From the NCBI GenBank assembly GCA_019163375.1, contig JAFLKK010000008.1:124001-188000 (forward strand): DNA of 64,000 nt, written 5' to 3'. Both the position numbers and the translations under genes were made by a program. Every line of letters begins with the position of its first letter. Position 1 is the stretch's first letter. The stretch comes from Paludibacter sp. Lineage in GTDB: Bacteria > Bacteroidota > Bacteroidia > Bacteroidales > Paludibacteraceae. Under the pieces are notes generated by a model that made no database searches, was not told where the DNA came from, and saw nothing but the letters and a program-made list of their open reading frames with translations. Shown one piece after another: positions 58,791-64,000 of this stretch.

Positions 58791-60152
58791 ATGCGAATGG
58801 AACAAAAAGGATCGCCTATCGCGCTGGGCACAGAGAATGTAGGGAAATTACTGATGCAATACGCCATTCCGGCCATTATTGCCATGACGGCTTCGTCGTT
58901 GTACAACATTACAGATAGTATTTTTATCGGGCACGGTGTAGGTCCGCTAGCCATTTCGGGTTTGGCACTTACATTTCCATTAATGAATCTGGCAGCCGCT
59001 TTCGGATCGTTGGTGGGTATTGGAGCTTCCACGCTTATGTCGGTACGCCTGGGTCAAAAAGACTACGAAACTGCCAATAAAATTCTCGGCAACGTATTTA
59101 TTCTGAACATTATTCTGGGATTGGCTTACACCGTAGTGATGCTACTGTTTCTGGATCCTATCCTTTATTTCTTTGGTGCAAGTGCTGCCACCCTACCCTA
59201 CGCCCATCAATACATGGTGGTGCTTCTGCTGGGCAATGTGGTTACCCACATGTATCTTGGGCTGAATGCTTTGTTGCGCTCCACAGGGCGCCCACAAAAA
59301 GCCATGTATGCCACACTCCTATCGGTACTCATCAACATTATTCTGAATCCTCTGTTTATTTTTGTCTTCAAATGGGGCATTCAGGGCAGTGCCTTTGCCA
59401 CCGTCATTTCGCAAACCCTTATGCTGATATGGCAAATCAATATCTTCAGCAACAAGAAACATTTTATTCATCTGAAAAAAGGCGTATTCAAGTTACAACG
59501 CAAGATAGTAGTCGATTCGTTGGCCATTGGGCTCGCACCATTTATGATGAATGCAGCTTCGTGTGTTATCGTGGTTATTATCAATCAGGGCCTTATCCGC
59601 CATGGTGGCGATTTGGCAGTTGGAGCATACGGCATTGTCAACCGGGTGGTTTTTCTTTTTATGATGATCGTAATGGGATTCAACCAGGGCATGCAACCCA
59701 TTGCCGGATATAATTTTGGTGCAGGACATTACGAGCGGGTAACCGAAGTACTCAAAAGAACCATCTTTTGGGCTACGGGCGTCACCACTTTTGGATTCAT
59801 GATCGGACAATTATTTCCGCACGCTGTGGCTTCGATCTTCACTAACGACACAAAACTGATTGACTTAGCATCCGATGGATTACGCATTGTGCTGATCTTT
59901 TTCCCTATTATCGGCTTCCAAATGGTGACGTCCAACTTTTTTCAAAGCATTGGCATGGCCGGTAAAGCCATTTTTCTGTCGCTAACCCGTCAGCTTTTAT
60001 TCCTACTGCCTTGTTTACTGATTCTTCCACATATATTTGGAGTAAAAGGAGTTTGGTACAGCCTGCCTTCAGCCGATTTAGCATCCAGTATCGTGTCGGC
60101 TTTCATGCTAATATCGCAATTCCGAAAATTCAAAAAATCAGCGATAGCTTGA
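58791..60152 (+). CDS. MATE family efflux transporter
   Basis: AIPAIIAMTASSLYNITDSIFIGHGVGPLAISGLALTFPLMNLAAAFGSLVGIGASTLMSVRLGQKDYETANKILGN. Confidence 0.95.
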   Translation: MRMEQKGSPIALGTENVGKLLMQYAIPAIIAMTASSLYNITDSIFIGHGVGPLAISGLALTFPLMNLAAAFGSLVGIGASTLMSVRLGQKDYETANKILGNVFILNIILGLAYTVVMLLFLDPILYFFGASAATLPYAHQYMVVLLLGNVVTHMYLGLNALLRSTGRPQKAMYATLLSVLINIILNPLFIFVFKWGIQGSAFATVISQTLMLIWQINIFSNKKHFIHLKKGVFKLQRKIVVDSLAIGLAPFMMNAASCVIVVIINQGLIRHGGDLAVGAYGIVNRVVFLFMMIVMGFNQGMQPIAGYNFGAGHYERVTEVLKRTIFWATGVTTFGFMIGQLFPHAVASIFTNDTKLIDLASDGLRIVLIFFPIIGFQMVTSNFFQSIGMAGKAIFLSLTRQLLFLLPCLLILPHIFGVKGVWYSLPSADLASSIVSAFMLISQFRKFKKSAIA

Positions 60153-60202
60153 TAACTCTTTAATCTTTTGTCTTTGCTCTTTTGTCTAAAAAACATATCA
60201 TC

Positions 60203-60823
60203 ATGAATGAAAAATTTGTAATAAATATCGGTCGACAACTCGGAAGCGGTGGTCGGGCAATTGGCGAAAAGCTGGCTGCAGAATTTGGAATCAGCTTTTA
60301 CGATAAAGAACTGATACAGATTGCTTCGAAACAAAGTGGATTGGGAAAAGAATTCTTCGAGAAAGCCGACGAAAAAGAAAGTCATAGCTTTTTTGGAGGA
60401 TTGCTGGGTCTGCGCGCCAACGTCAACAGCGAAATTTACGGGAATAATTATTTGTGCAACGAAACTTTCTTTAAAATACAAAGCGACGTTATTCGTGAAT
60501 TGGCAGAAAAAGAATCCTGCGTATTTGTGGGACGCTGTGCCGATTATATTTTACGCGACAATCCACGCATTATCAACGTTTTTATTACTGCCAATACCGG
60601 CGATCGTGTTAAGCGCATTGCTCAAAGCCATGAGCTATCGCTCGAAAAAGCACAATTGCTTATTTTAAAAACAGATAAGAAACGTGCCGAGTATTACAAT
60701 TTTTACAGCAATAAAGTTTGGGGAGCTGCAGAGTCCTATCATTTATGTATCAACACGTCGATACTTGGCATTGACGAAACGGTGGCTTTTATTCGTCGTT
60801 TTATTGAGCAAAAATTGGGATAA
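60203..60823 (+). CDS. Cytidylate kinase-like family protein
   Basis: MNEKFVINIGRQLGSGGRAIGEKLAAEFGISFYDKELIQIASKQSGL...ESCVFVGRCADYILRDNPRIINVFI. Confidence 0.92.
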   Translation: MNEKFVINIGRQLGSGGRAIGEKLAAEFGISFYDKELIQIASKQSGLGKEFFEKADEKESHSFFGGLLGLRANVNSEIYGNNYLCNETFFKIQSDVIRELAEKESCVFVGRCADYILRDNPRIINVFITANTGDRVKRIAQSHELSLEKAQLLILKTDKKRAEYYNFYSNKVWGAAESYHLCINTSILGIDETVAFIRRFIEQKLG

Positions 60824-60869
60824 GTAAGTGAATTCAAGCAATGTTGTATACAATTATTTTTTAGTAATC

Positions 60870-60903
60870 GAGCCACTCAAGCAATTGAACGGCTCTTTTT
60901 TTT
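60870..60903 (+). terminator. Probable rho-independent terminator
   Basis: gagcc...ggctctttttttt. Confidence 0.7.
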
Positions 60904-61039
60904 GCCGATAAATTTCATTTTAAAGTTTTACTATCAATCAGTTGAACCAAAAACAAAGATTGATTGTTACAGTAATTCCTATTAAATTGTAATTATTCCA
61001 AATAAACATTACTACGTTTCATTTAAAATCAAAAAGCGT

Positions 61040-61882
61040 ATGTCAACACAAGTTATACTCCACGAACGAATATTTAATGCTCCAATAGTAAAAGTATGGA
61101 ACGCAATTTCCGATGTTTCTGAAATGAGAAACTGGTACTTTGATATTGAAGAGATGAAGCTGACAACAGGTGCAAAATTCAAATTTATTGCAGGCGAAAG
61201 CAATGACAAATTATATCAGCATAATTGTGAGATAACAGATATTGACATTCTCCACAAACTCAGTTACAACTGGTGTTACGACGGTCATCCGGGTGTATCG
61301 AATGTTACGTTCGAACTATCGGAAATAGAAAACAAGACTTTGTTGAAGTTCAAGCACATTGGGATAGATAATTTTCCGAAAGACAATTCCGATTTTGCCT
61401 TCGATAATTTTGTAGAGGGATGGTATTACATTATCCACGTTGCCCTCAAAGACTACCTGGAGAAACCTAATAAATCGACAATCACTGTTGAGACAACTGT
61501 AAATGCCCCACTCCAAAAGGTATGGCAATGCTGGAGCGAACCTGAACATATCACCCAATGGTATTTTGCTTCGGATACCTGGCATGCTCCTTTTGCAGCC
61601 AACAACCTACGAGTAGCCGGAAGATTTAAAACAACCATGGCAGCAAAAGACGTGAGTCATAGTTTCGATTTTGAAGGAATCTATTCGCACATAATAAACT
61701 ACCAGTTAATTGAATACATTATCAACGACGGAAGATATGTGAAGATAATTTTCACTGGCAAGGCTGGTAAAACACATGTATCGGAAACTTTCGAAGCAGA
61801 AGAGATTAATCCGCTTGAGAAACAAAAAGAAGGTTGGCAAGCCATCCTCGACAACTTCAGAACTCATGTAGAATCCAATTAA
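61040..61882 (+). CDS. Protein with two tandem SRPBCC/AHSA1-like domains
   Basis: First half: ERIFNAPIVKVWNAISDVSEMRNWYFDIEEMKL...; second half: ETTVNAPLQKVWQCWSEPEHITQWYFASDTWHAP...KEGWQAILDNFRTHVES. Confidence 0.88.
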   Translation: MSTQVILHERIFNAPIVKVWNAISDVSEMRNWYFDIEEMKLTTGAKFKFIAGESNDKLYQHNCEITDIDILHKLSYNWCYDGHPGVSNVTFELSEIENKTLLKFKHIGIDNFPKDNSDFAFDNFVEGWYYIIHVALKDYLEKPNKSTITVETTVNAPLQKVWQCWSEPEHITQWYFASDTWHAPFAANNLRVAGRFKTTMAAKDVSHSFDFEGIYSHIINYQLIEYIINDGRYVKIIFTGKAGKTHVSETFEAEEINPLEKQKEGWQAILDNFRTHVESN

Positions 61883-61907
61883 AAAATTCACTAACCATTA
61901 AAACCTT

Positions 61908-62765
61908 TTAATCAATGAGTCCTAACTCATTAAACTCCACTGCTTTCCATTTCCCATAGCATAGTTGATGCATGGTTTTAAATCCTATATCCTGAAGCGT
62001 TTTAAAGGCCTGGTCAAAACCAATAATCACATTGGGAAGGTGGTGACAGTCGGAATTGACCACAACAGGTATTTCCAGTTCCTTTATCAAAGAATAGAAC
62101 TGTTGGTGAGGGTAGGTAATGCCTTTATCCAACAATGATTTGGTGTTGAGCTCTATTATCAATCCATTGTCTTTGACCAATTGAAGTGTGTCGCCCACTA
62201 ATTGATTGTACCACCGGCTGGTCATATCAAACTCCGGGCAATGACAGGCATTGAATGAGATTTTGTCAAAATGACCCACTATATCAAAACCACCGATTTT
62301 AATCATTTCGGATGTCAATTCAAAGAAACGTCGGGTTGCGAATTGAATGTCACCACCGTAAAGCAGGTGAAGACCTTTATTAAATTCTTCGAAATTACCA
62401 TCAATACACCAAAAGCCACCATCGGGTAATTTATCCAGATAGTGGAGAGAACCAATGAGATAATCGAATGATTTATCACGAAAAAAGTCATTCTTGACAT
62501 TAGAACAATTGTGGATATAGTCTACTTCCAATCCGAAGTATAACTCTATTTGATCATTGTATTTTTCTTTTAACCGATAAAATTCCGACTCATAATGGGG
62601 GAAATTGCGCTCCTCCATATTCCATTTTGTAGAAAACGGAAGCGGGGCGTGTGAAGAGAAACCATATTTTTTAATTCCTTTGGAAATGGCGCAGACAACA
62701 AATTCTTCCATGGTACTACGTCCGTCACAAAATGTACAGTGACTGTGATAATTTGACCAATACAT
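61908..62765 (-). CDS. PHP-type histidinol-phosphatase
   Basis: YHSHCTFCDGRSTMEEFVVCAISKGIKKYGFSSHAPLPF; VGHFDKISFN; VVNSDCHHLPNVIIGFDQA. Confidence 0.92.
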   Translation of the reverse strand: MYWSNYHSHCTFCDGRSTMEEFVVCAISKGIKKYGFSSHAPLPFSTKWNMEERNFPHYESEFYRLKEKYNDQIELYFGLEVDYIHNCSNVKNDFFRDKSFDYLIGSLHYLDKLPDGGFWCIDGNFEEFNKGLHLLYGGDIQFATRRFFELTSEMIKIGGFDIVGHFDKISFNACHCPEFDMTSRWYNQLVGDTLQLVKDNGLIIELNTKSLLDKGITYPHQQFYSLIKELEIPVVVNSDCHHLPNVIIGFDQAFKTLQDIGFKTMHQLCYGKWKAVEFNELGLID

Positions 62766-62897
62766 ATTCTTCGTAGTTAAAGTTTTTCTCAATTCTTAAA
62801 TTCAAGGTTACACAAAAATATAAAATTCTTTAGAAATAACAATGCACAAATTCGTAATAATTATTAATTGTCTTCTTGTTGCAAACTCCGGATTGCG

Positions 62898-62905
62898 TAT
62901 CTTTG
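62898..62905 (+). promoter_or_regulatory. TAnnTTTG -7 element upstream of 62929 CDS
   Basis: tatctttg with ttg about 19 bp upstream. Confidence 0.55.
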
Positions 62906-62928
62906 CCTGCAAAAACAAACTAAAATAA

Positions 62929-63846
62929 ATGAAAGCCCGTTACCTAAATTATAATCAAGTACTTAAAACAGAGTTCGCTGAGCGGGTACAAAAAATATCC
63001 ATCAATGCCGGCTTTACCTGCCCCAACAGAGATGGCAGCAAAGGCACCGGTGGATGTACGTATTGTAACAATCAGACTTTTAGTCCCGAATATTGCAAGC
63101 CAAGCAGAACCGTAAGTCAGCAGGTAGAAGAAGGTATCGCCTTTTTTCATCATAAATACGCCGCACAATATTACCTGGCTTATTTTCAATCGTATACCAA
63201 CACCTACGACAAAATAGAAAACCTGAAAGCTATTTACGAGGAAGCACTCTCCTACCCCAATGTTCGTGGTTTAGTGATTGGCACACGCCCCGATTGCGTG
63301 AGCGACGAATTGCTCGATTATTTTGCCGAACTGGCAAAAAGCTATTACGTGATGATTGAGTATGGCATTGAATCAACCTGCGACAAAACCCTGGAATTTA
63401 TCAATCGTGGACATGATTTTGCGTGTGCCGAACATGCCATTCGCGAAACCGCCCGACGAGGCATAAATACCGGAGCACACATTATCCTGGGTTTACCTAC
63501 CGAGGACAAAGCTACGATTATCTCGCACGCTCAAAAGCTATCGAAATTACCACTTACCACTCTGAAAATACATCAGTTACAGCTGGTGCGTGGAACAAAA
63601 ATGGCGCATCAATTTGCAGAACATCCCGAATGGTTTAAGCTCTACACAGCCGAAGAATACTGCGATTTGGCGATTGATTTTATTGAACACCTGCGTCCTG
63701 AAATTGGCATAGAACGTTTCGTGTCGCAATCGCCTAAAAAGCTGCTTATTGCACCCGAATGGGGCTTAAAAAACTTTGAGTTTCTGGCTAAAATAGAAAA
63801 ACGACTGGAAGAAAGAGATACATGGCAAGGGAGACTTTTCAGTTGA
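62929..63846 (+). CDS. TIGR01212/YhcC-family radical SAM protein
   Basis: KISINAGFTCPNRDGSKGTGGCTYCNNQTFSPEY, QSYTNTY, GTRPDCVSDELLDYF, GAHIILGLPTE. Confidence 0.95.
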   Translation: MKARYLNYNQVLKTEFAERVQKISINAGFTCPNRDGSKGTGGCTYCNNQTFSPEYCKPSRTVSQQVEEGIAFFHHKYAAQYYLAYFQSYTNTYDKIENLKAIYEEALSYPNVRGLVIGTRPDCVSDELLDYFAELAKSYYVMIEYGIESTCDKTLEFINRGHDFACAEHAIRETARRGINTGAHIILGLPTEDKATIISHAQKLSKLPLTTLKIHQLQLVRGTKMAHQFAEHPEWFKLYTAEEYCDLAIDFIEHLRPEIGIERFVSQSPKKLLIAPEWGLKNFEFLAKIEKRLEERDTWQGRLFS

Positions 63847-64000
63847 CAGCTGGCAGTAAACAGTTATCAGTTTCATCGCCAATGAATATGGTTACTAAAT
63901 TTTAATTTCAATCTAAACTCTTTTTACTTATTGAGCGTTTAATTATTCAACAATGAAAATATAAATATCTAAAAAAAACGTTCAATGCATTTATTTCAAA

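Noticed and set aside
1-64000. tRNA, rRNA or intact insertion sequence
   Set aside because: No cloverleaf, rRNA-like stretch or transposase ORF was recognised by eye. A tRNAscan-SE/ISfinder run would be decisive.

Overview
The window is chromosomal DNA from a Bacteroidetes genome, probably Bacteroidales. Supporting signs are TAnnTTTG-type promoters, AT-rich intergenic DNA, DUF4301 and DUF6340 family genes, and SLBB/Wzc exopolysaccharide machinery. Main blocks: (1) nucleotide-sugar genes at 1-5.4 kb (rfbF, rfbG, an epimerase, a TPP enzyme, rfbC, rfbA). (2) A repeat-rich, gene-poor zone at 5.4-8.1 kb. (3) An exopolysaccharide export pair, chain-length determinant plus large SLBB protein (8.1-11.8 kb). 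(4) Housekeeping genes (12.4-21.2 kb). (5) A second polysaccharide locus: orphan ABC-2 permease, ugd, fcl, gmd, tyrosine autokinase, and two tandem Wza-like proteins (21.2-30.1 kb). (6) Thioredoxin, mutY, HU, a 29-codon basic ORF resembling AURKAIP1/COX24, and RNase G (31-35.6 kb). (7) A kdp potassium-uptake locus (35.8-45.2 kb) with kdpE convergent to kdpD, an extra ORF between kdpB and kdpC, a linked beta-barrel-like protein and a degenerate second kdpF. (8) Assorted transport, metabolic and enzyme genes to the end. No rRNA, tRNA, CRISPR array or intact transposon was recognised. The most unusual content is in and between genes: two arrays with an exact 21-bp (heptad) period; a dispersed hairpin family with a conserved GTA/ATA loop, changed stems and a conserved tail; other dispersed repeats bracketing genes; a 7-bp tandem repeat inside rfbG; and vestiges of rfbB, kdpF and a small membrane protein. 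All calls come from reading the sequence; no database search was run.
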